NCBI GenBank assembly: GCA_022361395.1
Contig: JAKSAX010000121.1
Span: forward strand, 1 to 49,289
DNA: 49,289 nucleotides
Source of the DNA: Desulfobacterales bacterium
Lineage (GTDB): Bacteria > Desulfobacterota > Desulfobacteria > Desulfobacterales > Desulfobacteraceae
Reading direction: 5' to 3'
A program made the position numbers and the translations under genes. Below are positions 26,133 through 34,260 of this stretch, one piece after another. Every line of letters begins with the position of its first letter. Positions within the stretch are counted from its first letter, which is position 1. The notes under the pieces were generated by a model that was given only the letters and a program-made list of their open reading frames with translations, was not told where the DNA came from and ran no database searches.

Positions 26133-28190
26133 TTACGGCGAAATCCTGAATTTCGCCACAGCTGCCTCCAGGTTGTCGGCAAGCTGTTTCAGGTCATTGG
26201 CGCTCTGGCTGACCTCACTGCTCATCCGGCTGATCTTCCCGGACGACCGGTCAACGTCGGCAATCTCTTCCGCCACTTCCTGGGAGGCGGTTGAGCTTTG
26301 GGTGACATTATGGGTCACCTCCTGGATACCCTCAGAGGCCTGGGACACGTTTTCGGCGATTTCCCGGGTTGTCACGGTCTGCTCCTCCACGGCAGAGGCA
26401 ATGCCGGTGACGATCTCATTGACATCCTGGATCACGCCCATGACCTGGCTGATATCTTCAACAGTGATCCGGGTGGCGTCCTGTATGGCCTCTACCTTTT
26501 CCCGGATTTCACTGGTGGCATCTGCGGTCTGTTGGGCAAGGTCCTTGATCTCTCCGGCCACCACGGTAAATCCCTTCCCGGCATCCCCTGCCCTGGCCGC
26601 CTCTATGGTGGCATTCAGGGCCAGCAGGTTCGTCTGTTCGGAGATCTCGGTAATGGTTTCCGTGACCTTGTCAATGGAACGGGCCGCCTGGCCGAGCCGG
26701 TCCATCCTGCCGGACATGCCGCTGGTCTGGGTGACGGCCTCTGCCGTGGTGTTCCTTGCGGTTTCAGAGTTCTGGGCAATGTCACCGATGGTCTGGGCCA
26801 TCTGCCCGGATGCGTCAGCCACAATGCTGACATTGGTGGCAGCCTGCTCGGCTGCCGCTGCCACAGAGTTCAGGTTTCCGCTCATATCCTCTGCCGCGCC
26901 CGCAACCTTGCCCGACCTGCCGGACACATCATCCGCATTGGTGGCCATTTCCGTTGAAATCCGGGTCAGGCCTCCGGATGATGACACCAGTGTTTCGCTT
27001 TCAGCCTTCAGGTCACCGAAGATCTGGACCAGCTTCTTCCGCATCTCTTCCATGCCCTTAAGCAGCTGGCCGGTTTCATCTTCGGCAGTGGTTTTGATTT
27101 CCCGGGTCAGGTCCCCCCCGGCCATCAGGCCTGCCATCTCAACCGCCTGCCGGATGGGGCCCATGATCTTCCGGGTCAGCAGGATCCCCATGGCCAGACA
27201 GAGCCCCAGGCCGGTAATCAGCAGTATCCACTCAATGGTCTGAAGGAAAACAGATTGTTTGCGGACGTTTTCCTCATCCTTCATCAACAGCTTTTCCTGC
27301 TGGGCAAGCATCAGGGTTATCTGCTCCCGGATCGCCTTGGCTGAAGGGGCGGCTTTGGTTTTCAGCCAGGAGTTGGCAAGGTTCCAGTTTTCGCCGGCCC
27401 GGATTTTAAACATCTCTTCCACCAGGGGTTCCAGCTCAGCCCGGGCTGAGGCGAACTTCAGGAACCGCTCGTATTGTTCAGGGGTCACCATCCTGATGCT
27501 CTCTTCAAAATCCCTGAACCGCTTCCGGTTTTTTTCCCATGCCTTGTGAAAAGCCTTTTCATACTTCTCCTCCCCGGATATGAGGTAGGAACGGATATTG
27601 GCGATACCCACGGCTGTGGTTCCCCTCAGGTCCGCCATCATCCCCAGCAGGGCCTTCCGTTTTTCATTGGCCTCCAGGGTGCCTTCAAGATTGATGATTG
27701 CGGTGATTTCCCCAACCATTACATCGGAAAGCGGGGTGGCCTGTTCAAAGAGGATTTTAAGGGCAGGGGTATTCTCAACGGTCTGGGCGATATCTTCTAT
27801 TTCCTGCTGGAAGTGTTTCAGCCGGCCTGCCTGTGTTACGATCTCCGGCAGGCGGGCACTGTTTCCCCTGTCTTCCCATTCCTTGGCCAGGAGTTTCAGT
27901 TTTTCCAGGGAGGGCTCTATGGTCTCTGTCCAGGCCTTTTCCCGTTCCTGCCTGAACCTGTCCTCCCCCAGGATGATCCAGCCCCTCAGGGAGGCCAGGG
28001 AAAGGTTCATCCCGTTTACCAGGTTCAAAACCGAATAACTGGTGGGAATCCGGTGGTCGATCAGGCGGTTGACCACAACGGTTGTTTTATTCACCTGGAT
28101 GATGGTGATGATGACGGCGACGGCAAGAATCGCTGCAACCGCTGCATATCCCATCCCGATCTTCAAGCCGAGTTTCATCTGCTTAAACAT
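26133..28190 (-). CDS. Methyl-accepting chemotaxis protein with long helical sensor
   Basis: A 685-residue chemoreceptor. The ATG at 28190 has GGAGG five bases upstream; the ATG at 28202 lacks one. The first membrane helix is [20 protein letters not shown] periplasmic region of about 270 residues is all helical, the size expected of a helical bimodular (HBM) sensor; HBM domains bind organic acids in characterised receptors. The second helix is [19 protein letters not shown], followed by HAMP ([20 protein letters not shown]) and a signalling domain with [20 protein letters not shown] and [18 protein letters not shown]. It starts 44 bases after a gene for a secreted repeat protein on the same strand. 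The pairing suggests that the secreted protein presents a ligand to this receptor or senses alongside it (inference). Confidence 0.92.
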   Translation of the reverse strand: MFKQMKLGLKIGMGYAAVAAILAVAVIITIIQVNKTTVVVNRLIDHRIPTSYSVLNLVNGMNLSLASLRGWIILGEDRFRQEREKAWTETIEPSLEKLKLLAKEWEDRGNSARLPEIVTQAGRLKHFQQEIEDIAQTVENTPALKILFEQATPLSDVMVGEITAIINLEGTLEANEKRKALLGMMADLRGTTAVGIANIRSYLISGEEKYEKAFHKAWEKNRKRFRDFEESIRMVTPEQYERFLKFASARAELEPLVEEMFKIRAGENWNLANSWLKTKAAPSAKAIREQITLMLAQQEKLLMKDEENVRKQSVFLQTIEWILLITGLGLCLAMGILLTRKIMGPIRQAVEMAGLMAGGDLTREIKTTAEDETGQLLKGMEEMRKKLVQIFGDLKAESETLVSSSGGLTRISTEMATNADDVSGRSGKVAGAAEDMSGNLNSVAAAAEQAATNVSIVADASGQMAQTIGDIAQNSETARNTTAEAVTQTSGMSGRMDRLGQAARSIDKVTETITEISEQTNLLALNATIEAARAGDAGKGFTVVAGEIKDLAQQTADATSEIREKVEAIQDATRITVEDISQVMGVIQDVNEIVTGIASAVEEQTVTTREIAENVSQASEGIQEVTHNVTQSSTASQEVAEEIADVDRSSGKISRMSSEVSQSANDLKQLADNLEAAVAKFRISP

Positions 28191-28234
28191 GTATGCCTCC
28201 AATCAGGGTATCATCGTTTCACCCCGGGGGGGTG

Positions 28235-29227
28235 TTATTTGGTTTCCATAATTTTGACCAGCTTTTCCAGGGCCCCGATCTGGCCCAGGAGATATTCCAG
28301 GGTAACGGCCTGCTGATGAACGTCAGAGGGGGTTTTCCCCGTGACCGGAACCGGCAGGGGTGTTGCGCTTACCGTGCCGGTGGCGATTTTGATAATTTTC
28401 ATCTCCGCAATTATGATCTGTGTCTGGATAAACACATCCGTGGGAAGGATCTTGGCCCCGGGCTTCAGTACGGGAACGGGAACCGGGGTAAGCCCGAAGT
28501 GGGCGCGGGTCTCATTGAGGCTCTCCCTTGCCTTCAAGGTTTCCGCGAGAACATCCCCCGGCGTCAGCCCGGGCGGGCTGTCAGGGACATCCACCCTGTA
28601 CCGCCGGGCCGGATCAATCCTGCCCAGGATGGATTTCGCATCGTCTTGTGCCCGGAACATCTGGGCAAAGACCTCATTGGGCGTGATCTGTTTCAGGCCT
28701 GAAAGCGCGCTGATTTTCAGATACACCGCCGCCACCCTGGAAAATACATGGGTGGGGGTTTTGCCGGAAAACGCCCCCGCATCCTGGCCCAGTACCTGTA
28801 TCCCTTTATGACGGGCAATGCGGTTCACTTCGGTCACAACGATGTCCGCCAGTTTAAGGACATCCCCGGGCGTATACTTCCTTGGGGTTGCAATGATAAT
28901 GGGAACCGGTGTGATGCTGTTTTTCAGCTGATAGATATGAATGGCCTCTATGCAGGATACCGCCATCTGGTAGACATGCATGGGTTTTAAGCCCTTTTCA
29001 GCCAGAATGCCTGTGCGGTCCGGGACACCGCCTGATGCCTTGAGAATCACGTCCAGCTGCTTTGCGGCCAGGTCAAACCGGCCGTAAACCTCATTGGGGG
29101 TAATGGCGGCATGGGCGGATGACAACACCGGTCCGGCAGTAAAAACAGCCAGGAAAAAAAACAGGATCAACCCGCCCGGTATCCGTTGAACAGCCATTGA
29201 CGATTTTAACGCTTTTTTCATGTTCAT
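28235..29227 (-). CDS. Secreted protein of eight ~38-residue TPxDV repeats
   Basis: A 330-residue protein starting at 29227, where AGGGGAAG precedes the ATG. The signal peptide is long (hydrophobic core GGLILFFFLAVFTAGPVL) with cleavage near AHAAITP. The mature part is a regular array. Motifs TPNEV, KPMHV, TPGDV, TPTHV, TPNEV, TPGDV, LPTDV and TPSDV begin at about residues 43, 81, 119, 157, 182, 222, 261 and 299: a 38-40 residue period with one short 25-residue step. Each motif starts an amphipathic helix of about 20 residues, then a Gly/Pro-rich linker (VPVPVLKPGAK, PLPVPVTGK). No catalytic motif is visible. The chemoreceptor gene follows 44 bases downstream. It is probably a periplasmic helical-repeat binding protein. 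I do not recognise a named family. Confidence 0.8.
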   Translation of the reverse strand: MNMKKALKSSMAVQRIPGGLILFFFLAVFTAGPVLSSAHAAITPNEVYGRFDLAAKQLDVILKASGGVPDRTGILAEKGLKPMHVYQMAVSCIEAIHIYQLKNSITPVPIIIATPRKYTPGDVLKLADIVVTEVNRIARHKGIQVLGQDAGAFSGKTPTHVFSRVAAVYLKISALSGLKQITPNEVFAQMFRAQDDAKSILGRIDPARRYRVDVPDSPPGLTPGDVLAETLKARESLNETRAHFGLTPVPVPVLKPGAKILPTDVFIQTQIIIAEMKIIKIATGTVSATPLPVPVTGKTPSDVHQQAVTLEYLLGQIGALEKLVKIMETK

Positions 29228-29828
29228 GATTTTCTTCCCCTTTTTTCGTAATACACAGGCTTTTGCACAGGGAATATTCATACCTGAATGCCCGGGCGGC
29301 CCGGTGGTGCCGGTAAATTAATGTCGCGGCTTTGGTCTTAGATGCTGCCGATTGCCGGAACAGGTCATGTGAAGACCTGTTTTCACGGTATACGATCCCT
29401 GTTTTGCAGGCCGGTGGTCTGAAAGTATCTGTATTTGCCTGAAGAATAAATTTCCCTTTGGGAAAAATGAGCCTGATTTAGGTATGGTATATTCATAACA
29501 CAGGGAAATTTTTTTTTCCATAGGCAATGCCAGGGTCAACGCATGTAACTCTTATTAATTGCCTTGTAGCGGCAGGTTATAAGTTTCGATGAAAACATGT
29601 TATAATCGGCTGCAAAAAGCATGTTGATCTCGTCAAAAAAGTTTTGATTTTCCATACAATTACGCTCATATATCACAAATAAAAAAATGAAAGAGAATTC
29701 TATTAAATTTATTCTGGCAGGTCTCTGAATCGGTAACTTTGAACATCTGCGGTTTATCTGTCAGTATGTTCGTTGTTGGAAATTAGTATTGTATTTCTCC
29801 ATTTCGATTTGAATTTTAAATTGCATCA
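29228..29828. other. Intergenic region at the edge of an AT-rich stretch
   Basis: I see no convincing gene. A 73-codon leftward frame at 29318-29539 has no Shine-Dalgarno and looks like chance. From about 29540 the composition turns clearly AT-rich, which continues through the hipBA region. The extended -10-like TGTTATAAT near 29597 on the plus strand has no gene downstream. Confidence 0.5.
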
Positions 29829-31148
29829 TTAAATTTTTAATCGTAAATTTCCGTTAATGCGATTGATTAATGATTGTGGAACGCTATGTTCAATTGCCAG
29901 GTTATTCCATTGTGAAACATGCTCTGTAATTTCTTCAATGATATGATCAATTCTTCGATTGGTAAATATGGGGCTTATTTTTTTTAAGCTATAAAAATCC
30001 TCACGGGTAAAGTCGTCTCTTTTGCCATTGAGTTTCATCCAATGACTGTTTACCCATGGGCTTCCCGGTTTGTAACTGTATGCTAGATCGTAAGCAGGAG
30101 CCAGTTGCCATTTATCCTGATCGGAGAGCATATATCCGAAATTTTTAGAGTGGTCGTCATGATTACGCGCAATAATGTTAAAAACCATTCGCTTAAAAAG
30201 TTGCATAGCATCATCCGGAGTTAATTTCAGTTCCCTTGCAAGTGAAAATAATTCTTCATATGAGTAGGAACCAACCTGCTTGTAGTCTACATGTGCAATT
30301 CCGTTTAAGGTTTGTACATGTATTTTCTGATTGCCATTCCGGTCAAACCGCTGTGTGATGAAATGACGTCTATTCCCTTCATTTAACAGCCGGCAGGGCA
30401 TCATGTCTATCCCACAGGCTTTGGCCATAAGGTGATACACATACTCCATTGTGCCATACCCCAATGGATCGCCAAAAGTTTCTTTGTCTTTGTTAGTTTC
30501 ACTGACACCATCAAATTTCATCACGAAATGCGTAAATCCTTCAGGTGCATTGGTTTGGCCTGATCTTACCTGAGTACAGTCACTATTAAATGCAAGTACT
30601 GCTTTAGCCCTGGCACCACCGGCACTCACGCCCACAGATAATAGAGCCATCATTGCCTCTTTATCTTCCTGGCCTTGTGATCCTAGCGTTACCTGGAAGT
30701 TTTTCCGTTTATCTAAAATATCTTGAGCGATAGAAATTAATGACTGAATTTCAATTTGTTTTGATCTATTCAGGTTTTTCCGTTTGATTGCCGGGGAATA
30801 GGTTAATGCACCCATACCACGCTTTCCGGTATATTGAAGACGCTGCAATGGGGTGATGTCTGATGGCGACTTACCTTGACTGGCTATCCAGGCATTCATC
30901 ACAGCATTGCCAAAATCATCAGGCAAGGAATCTGCAATCATCCCGGGCAGCCCTTTAAAGGTTTCGTTCGCATTTTCCGGAAATGAGTAGATTTTCTTGG
31001 ATAAAGGCATTTTTATAGGCGAAAGCTCAATACCGGACTTAATAAAACGAGACTCAAATTCAAATGCGCCAACACCTGTTTCAGTATTGAAACTGACGGC
31101 ACCAACATCTTGCTCTCTATATTTTACCCTAGCGACTTCAATTACCAT
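29829..31148 (-). CDS. hipA: HipA family serine/threonine kinase toxin
   Basis: A 439-residue HipA-type kinase, the toxin of a type II toxin-antitoxin pair; E. coli HipA phosphorylates glutamyl-tRNA synthetase. Kinase motifs are present: the glycine-rich segment SVGVSAGGARAKAVLAF, the beta strands FVMKFDG and HFITQRFDR, the catalytic loop NHDDHSKNF (NxDDHxKN) and the metal-binding LAPAYDLAYS. The N-terminal HipA subdomain (VGAVSFNTETGVGAFEF, then LPGMIADSLPDDFGNAVMN) is complete, so the toxin looks intact. Codon use and composition are much more AT-rich than in the neighbours, pointing to horizontal transfer. It overlaps the antitoxin gene by 7 bases and is expressed from the promoter upstream of it. 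Confidence 0.92.
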   Translation of the reverse strand: MVIEVARVKYREQDVGAVSFNTETGVGAFEFESRFIKSGIELSPIKMPLSKKIYSFPENANETFKGLPGMIADSLPDDFGNAVMNAWIASQGKSPSDITPLQRLQYTGKRGMGALTYSPAIKRKNLNRSKQIEIQSLISIAQDILDKRKNFQVTLGSQGQEDKEAMMALLSVGVSAGGARAKAVLAFNSDCTQVRSGQTNAPEGFTHFVMKFDGVSETNKDKETFGDPLGYGTMEYVYHLMAKACGIDMMPCRLLNEGNRRHFITQRFDRNGNQKIHVQTLNGIAHVDYKQVGSYSYEELFSLARELKLTPDDAMQLFKRMVFNIIARNHDDHSKNFGYMLSDQDKWQLAPAYDLAYSYKPGSPWVNSHWMKLNGKRDDFTREDFYSLKKISPIFTNRRIDHIIEEITEHVSQWNNLAIEHSVPQSLINRINGNLRLKI

Positions 31149-31501
31149 AATGATTCATCTTTTCTAATTTGGCGTTTTTTCTTTAGAGCTCTCGAAGCGC
31201 GTTGTCGTTTTTTCCCCTTTAGTTTAGCCAATTGCAAGGGGGAAATGTCCTGTATGGGTAAAAACATGTTGATTTGCTCTACCATTCCAAGGGTTACCAA
31301 GATGGCAACCAGATTTTTTAGTTGGACATTACCTTTTTCGGCATTAAGGATCGTCCTCCTGTTTAAACCAGTTCTTGATGCTACTTCTGCCTGGGTTAAA
31401 TCAGCGTTCAGCCTCGCTTGCTTTAGTCGGCCTCCCAATAGTTCAGCGATTGCGGCTGGAGACATTTTTTCAGATATCATAAAGTAACCTATGGCGCACA
31501 T
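31142..31501 (-). CDS. hipB: HipB-type Xre family antitoxin
   Basis: A 119-residue DNA-binding protein with a Cro/C1-type helix-turn-helix: LGGRLKQARLNADLTQAEVA then SRTGLNRRTILNAEKGN. A basic C-terminal tail (KLKGKKRQRASRALKKKRQI) is longer than in E. coli HipB. It overlaps the hipA start, the standard antitoxin-first order. Two starts are possible: ATG 31501 (32 bases after the predicted transcript start) or ATG 31480, which has an AGG seven bases ahead; the domain is complete in both. It should neutralise HipA and repress its own promoter through the two operator copies at 31524-31541 and 31583-31600. Confidence 0.88.
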   Translation of the reverse strand: MCAIGYFMISEKMSPAAIAELLGGRLKQARLNADLTQAEVASRTGLNRRTILNAEKGNVQLKNLVAILVTLGMVEQINMFLPIQDISPLQLAKLKGKKRQRASRALKKKRQIRKDESLW

Positions 31502-31523
31502 TAAATGGGTTTACTTGGCTAAA

Positions 31524-31541
31524 GTGCCATTTTAGTAACAC
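31524..31541. promoter_or_regulatory. hipBA operator, proximal copy
   Basis: GTGCCATTTTAGTAACAC, the diverged partner of the 18-bp site at 31583-31600 (both end in TAACAC and begin GTG). It covers the region just downstream of and touching the -10 box. Confidence 0.55.
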
Positions 31542-31568
31542 TATAGCTAATAATTGATTGAGTGTCAA
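31540..31568 (-). promoter_or_regulatory. hipBA promoter
   Basis: On the minus strand a consensus TTGACA (31563-31568), a 17-base spacer and TATAGT (31540-31545). The transcript would start near 31533, 32 bases before the first hipB ATG. An operator copy lies on each side. Confidence 0.75.
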
Positions 31569-31582
31569 TTTGTTTTCTTAAG

Positions 31583-31600
31583 GTGTAAATATGGTAACAC
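31583..31600. promoter_or_regulatory. hipBA operator, distal copy
   Basis: GTGTAAATATGGTAACAC is an imperfect dyad (GTGT-N10-ACAC) lying 14 bases upstream of the -35 box. Two copies bracketing the promoter fit the looping or DNA-bending repression known for HipAB. Confidence 0.6.
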
Positions 31601-32041
31601 TAAAATGATTTTTATACATTAAAGGTTAAAATTACACACTTTAAAAGACGTGTCGTTCAATGTGGTGAGCGATGTTAGAATTTTAAATTTTGAACATTAT
31701 TATAAGTTCATCAATCAGCTTTCCCAAAAAAACACGGTGCAGCAGCCGAGAACCCTGCGTTCACCGGCTTGCCCGATGAAAAGCTTTGTTATCACGGATT
31801 ACTTGTCATGTTTGAACACTCTGCCGCTTGAAGGAAATGTTGATTTATTACCTCCTTGATGAGCCCCACGATCTGGCGGATACTTTCTTACCTCCACACT
31901 CATTCCCATATTTCTTGTTGTGTAATTTCGCTTTTAGAGTCACGCCAGCTTGACGAGCTGCGACTACTCGCCGATGATCTTCAGTAAACAACAAGTATAT
32001 TATTTTGATTACCCGGCATGATGTCCAAGTGCATTAGATTG

Positions 32042-32368
32042 TTATCTCAACTTTTCCAGATTTTTCTTTGCCTCTGGTGTATGGTTGAATTCAAACTCTA
32101 ACTCTTTGCACGGAAAATCGGAGCACTCAATACAGGAATTATAATTCTTATCTATGCAACATTGCCGCATTTTACATTTATTAGAGCAGAAGTAAGAATG
32201 CCTTTTATCAGCTTTGCAACCATCGCAAATAACATATTCTGGCTTTACTTCAGCACGGTAAATTTTTTCCAACCGTTTAGCGACTTTTTCTAATTCTTCG
32301 GGGTTCTCTGATTGGGTTGCGAGATAACTTTTACATTTCGAACAGTCTATTCCGCAATATGCGATCAT
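32042..32368 (-). CDS. DUF3795 domain-containing Cys-rich protein
   Basis: A 108-residue protein with 13 cysteines in the pattern of DUF3795: IAYCGIDCSKCKSYLAT at the N terminus, then CDGCKADKRHSYFCSNKC, MRQCCIDKNYNSC and IECSDFPCKELE. The function of the family is unknown; the cysteines probably bind zinc or an iron-sulfur cluster. The start has AAGGAG nine bases upstream. The gene is AT-rich like hipBA and stands alone, leftward, between the toxin-antitoxin pair and the palindromic element at 32596-32733. Such genes are often found singly in anaerobes' accessory regions, which suits an acquired segment. Confidence 0.85.
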   Translation of the reverse strand: MIAYCGIDCSKCKSYLATQSENPEELEKVAKRLEKIYRAEVKPEYVICDGCKADKRHSYFCSNKCKMRQCCIDKNYNSCIECSDFPCKELEFEFNHTPEAKKNLEKLR

Positions 32369-32595
32369 TTGATTGTACTCCTTGGGGGGAAAGTCTGTTT
32401 CATTTATTATCCGCTATCTAACCGGAGAGCCTACAAACTATAATGATACTATACCGGATTAGACCGGACGCAAAGCCAAGATTATCTTTTATTGGACAAT
32501 ATCAATATCCTGTAGGAAATTACAACTGTAAAGATTATACATAGATAGCCATTTTTTCCGTTGGTTACCAAAGTTCTCGATTTGTGCGTATGTGT

Positions 32596-32733
32596 CGGCA
32601 CCGGCAGGGTGAAGGGACAGAGGGGCGTAAATGAGTATGGCGTCAGGACAGAAAGCCATGCTCATTTTCGCTTCCCATAAGCTCAGGACGAGCTGACGGG
32701 ATTTAGCGGCGTGCCTTCACCCTGCCGGTGCCG
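32596..32733. repeat. 138-bp nested palindrome (possible three-way junction)
   Basis: Three stems nest in one element. The outer stem is a perfect 20 bp (32596-32615 with 32714-32733). Inside are a 17-bp stem with one mismatch and one wobble pair (32625-32641 with 32655-32671, 13-base loop) and a small stem AGCTC/GAGCT (32680-32684 with 32690-32694) inside a CCC/GGG clamp. It is GC-rich within an AT-rich stretch and encodes nothing. It could be a structured RNA, a miniature mobile element or a repetitive palindrome. I found no integron attC core sequences at its ends. Confidence 0.65.
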
Positions 32734-33064
32734 GGTAAAGAGTACAATATTTGAGTACCTACAAATCAAAAGTCTATATGCGATAGTTTTGTAGGCAATG
32801 CCTGCTCAGAATCCGGGACAGGCAAAAGCAGGTATCCGGTTGACAGAGATGACGTTGAATTGACAAATTTGACACATTTGATATCTCTTTGATTCCAAAA
32901 GCGTTTTGACACGGCCTCCCCTTTTCAGGATATGAAAAACCGCTTTATCCTGGACTGGCACATGGCGTCAGCTGACCGGATTTCCGCCACTGACATTAAA
33001 AAACCGCTGCGTATCCTAAGCTGGTAAAGGCCCCGGGCTTTTGCGGGGAACCTGCTTTTCATCC

Positions 33065-33080
33065 TGGCACACTAGTTGCT
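33065..33080 (+). promoter_or_regulatory. Sigma-54 promoter of the short-chain dehydrogenase gene
   Basis: TGGCACACTAGTTGCT has exact GG/GC spacing and one mismatch to TGGCACG-N4-TTGCW. Transcription would start near 33091, 127 bases before the ATG. The 15 bases ending in TGGCAC (33056-33070) are identical to those at the other strong sigma-54 promoter (20802-20816). Confidence 0.75.
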
Positions 33081-33217
33081 GCTACGACCTTGCCAGTGAC
33101 GGCAAGCCCGGCATCCGGGTTTGCCATGACAGTATAAAACCATCCTGCCGGCACCAGGCAGACCCGGGTGAAAAACGCCTGGCAGGCCGGCGGGCAGAAA
33201 CAACAGGAGATATTATC

Positions 33218-34003
33218 ATGTGCACAGGTACCACTGACTCACTTTTGGATTTAAGCGGCAAGGTCGCCATAGTTACAGGCGGCTCTTCGGGAATCGGATA
33301 TGGCACGGCAGAGCTTCTGGCCCTGAAAGGTGCGGTGTCGGTTATTCTGGACATTGACGAGGATAACGGCAGGGCAGCGGTTGAAAGTATTTCAAAGATG
33401 GGCGGCAAAGCGGAATTTATCCGGTGCAACGTCACTTCGGAGGCGGATTGCCGTGCTGCGGTTGAAAAAATTGAAGAACACCACGGCAGGATCGACGTCC
33501 TGTTCAACAATGCCGGGGTGATCCGGAGAAAAACCGTTGAGAGCCTGGAAGAGAACGAATGGGACATGGTCATTGACGTGACCCTGAAAGGGGCCTTTCT
33601 CCTGTCCAAATACACCGTGCCGGTGATGGCGAAAAACGGGGGCGGCAGTATTGTAAATACAGGATCTGGCTGGGGCCTTAAGGGCGGCAACAAGGCGGTT
33701 TCCTATTGTGCTGCCAAAGGCGGCATCGTAAATATGACCCGTGCCATGGCCATTGACCACGGCCCCCAGGGCATCCGGGTCAACAGCGTCAGCCCCGGCG
33801 ATATTGATACCCCGTTGCTCCATGACGAGGCAAAACAGCTGGGCGAAGATGACGCAGCCTTTATGGAAGAGGCGGCGGACCGTCCCCTGAACCGGGTGGG
33901 CATCCCCCGGGATGTGGCCAATGCGGTCCTCTTCTTTGCCAGCCCCATGTCCGCATGGGTGACCGGCACCAACCTGACAGTGGATGGCGGCGGACTGGCC
34001 TGA
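33218..34003 (+). CDS. Short-chain dehydrogenase/reductase (FabG-like)
   Basis: A 261-residue classical short-chain dehydrogenase. TGGSSGIG (20-27) binds the dinucleotide, NNAG is at 97-100, the catalytic Ser is Ser150 in NTGSGWG, and the Tyr-Lys pair is Tyr163 and Lys167 in SYCAAKGG. The C terminus has GTNLTVDGG. An Asp after the second strand (VILDIDED) favours NAD(H) over NADP(H). The ATG at 33218 has AGGAGA seven bases upstream; a longer in-frame start at 33041 lies ahead of the sigma-54 promoter and can be dismissed. The substrate is not evident; 3-hydroxyacyl, sugar and steroid alcohols are all possible. Sigma-54 control is unusual for this family and suggests a catabolic or stress role. 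Confidence 0.9.
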   Translation: MCTGTTDSLLDLSGKVAIVTGGSSGIGYGTAELLALKGAVSVILDIDEDNGRAAVESISKMGGKAEFIRCNVTSEADCRAAVEKIEEHHGRIDVLFNNAGVIRRKTVESLEENEWDMVIDVTLKGAFLLSKYTVPVMAKNGGGSIVNTGSGWGLKGGNKAVSYCAAKGGIVNMTRAMAIDHGPQGIRVNSVSPGDIDTPLLHDEAKQLGEDDAAFMEEAADRPLNRVGIPRDVANAVLFFASPMSAWVTGTNLTVDGGGLA

Positions 34004-34020
34004 TAAGAGACAAAAGATAA

Positions 34021-34051
34021 GCCGGTTCAGAACGGGAAAGGTCTAACCGGC
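34021..34051. other. Hairpin after the dehydrogenase gene
   Basis: A perfect 7-bp stem GCCGGTT/AACCGGC with a 17-base loop, 17 bases after the stop codon. No T run follows on the plus strand, so it is a weak terminator candidate or an mRNA-protecting hairpin. Confidence 0.35.
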
Positions 34052-34260
34052 GAAAACCGTTACAGGGGTGCTTCAGGGATTGCGCAAAAATAACGTCACC
34101 CGGTCTGTTTATAAAAACCCTTAAAACATTGGGTATTTTACAAACAGAATGTGAACTAAATTCTTACGCGATCCCTTAGCCGCTGATTATTTTTGTCTTT
34201 ACTTGAAAAAGTTTGTATTTCGTCCCAATATGGCGAAGACCATTTACCAAGGAGTCCGGG

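Larger units (their letters stand above)
31502..32041. other. Intergenic region upstream of hipBA
   Basis: The left third holds the hipBA promoter and operators. The rest has no gene I can support. A leftward frame of about 60 codons ending at 31848 (containing DHRRVVAARQAGVTLKAKLH) lacks a good start and may be a gene remnant. A 69-codon rightward frame at 31650-31859 has no Shine-Dalgarno. Confidence 0.5.
32369..33217. other. Gene-free region between DUF3795 and the short-chain dehydrogenase
   Basis: An 849-base gap. It holds the three-way-junction palindrome (32596-32733) and the sigma-54 promoter at 33065-33080. A sigma-70-like TTGACA (32906-32911) lies about 300 bases before the dehydrogenase start with a poor -10. 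The upstream part (32400-32590) is AT-rich and featureless to my reading. Confidence 0.55.

Noticed and set aside
29318..29539. 73-codon leftward frame
   Set aside because: No ribosome site and no recognisable domain; it lies in the promoter-side gap of the repeat-protein operon.
31848..32030. Leftward frame containing DHRRVVAARQAGVTLKAKLH
   Set aside because: It has no credible start or Shine-Dalgarno and no family I can name; it could be a gene remnant but I cannot support a feature.
32415..32733. Integron attC site around the 138-bp palindrome
   Set aside because: ATCTAAC at about 32413 fits one core sequence but no matching GTTRRRY partner or integrase gene is visible, and the palindrome ends do not carry the core sites.
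33041..33217. Upstream start for the short-chain dehydrogenase
   Set aside because: It lies before the sigma-54 promoter (33065-33080), and the extra residues do not resemble the family; ATG 33218 has AGGAGA.
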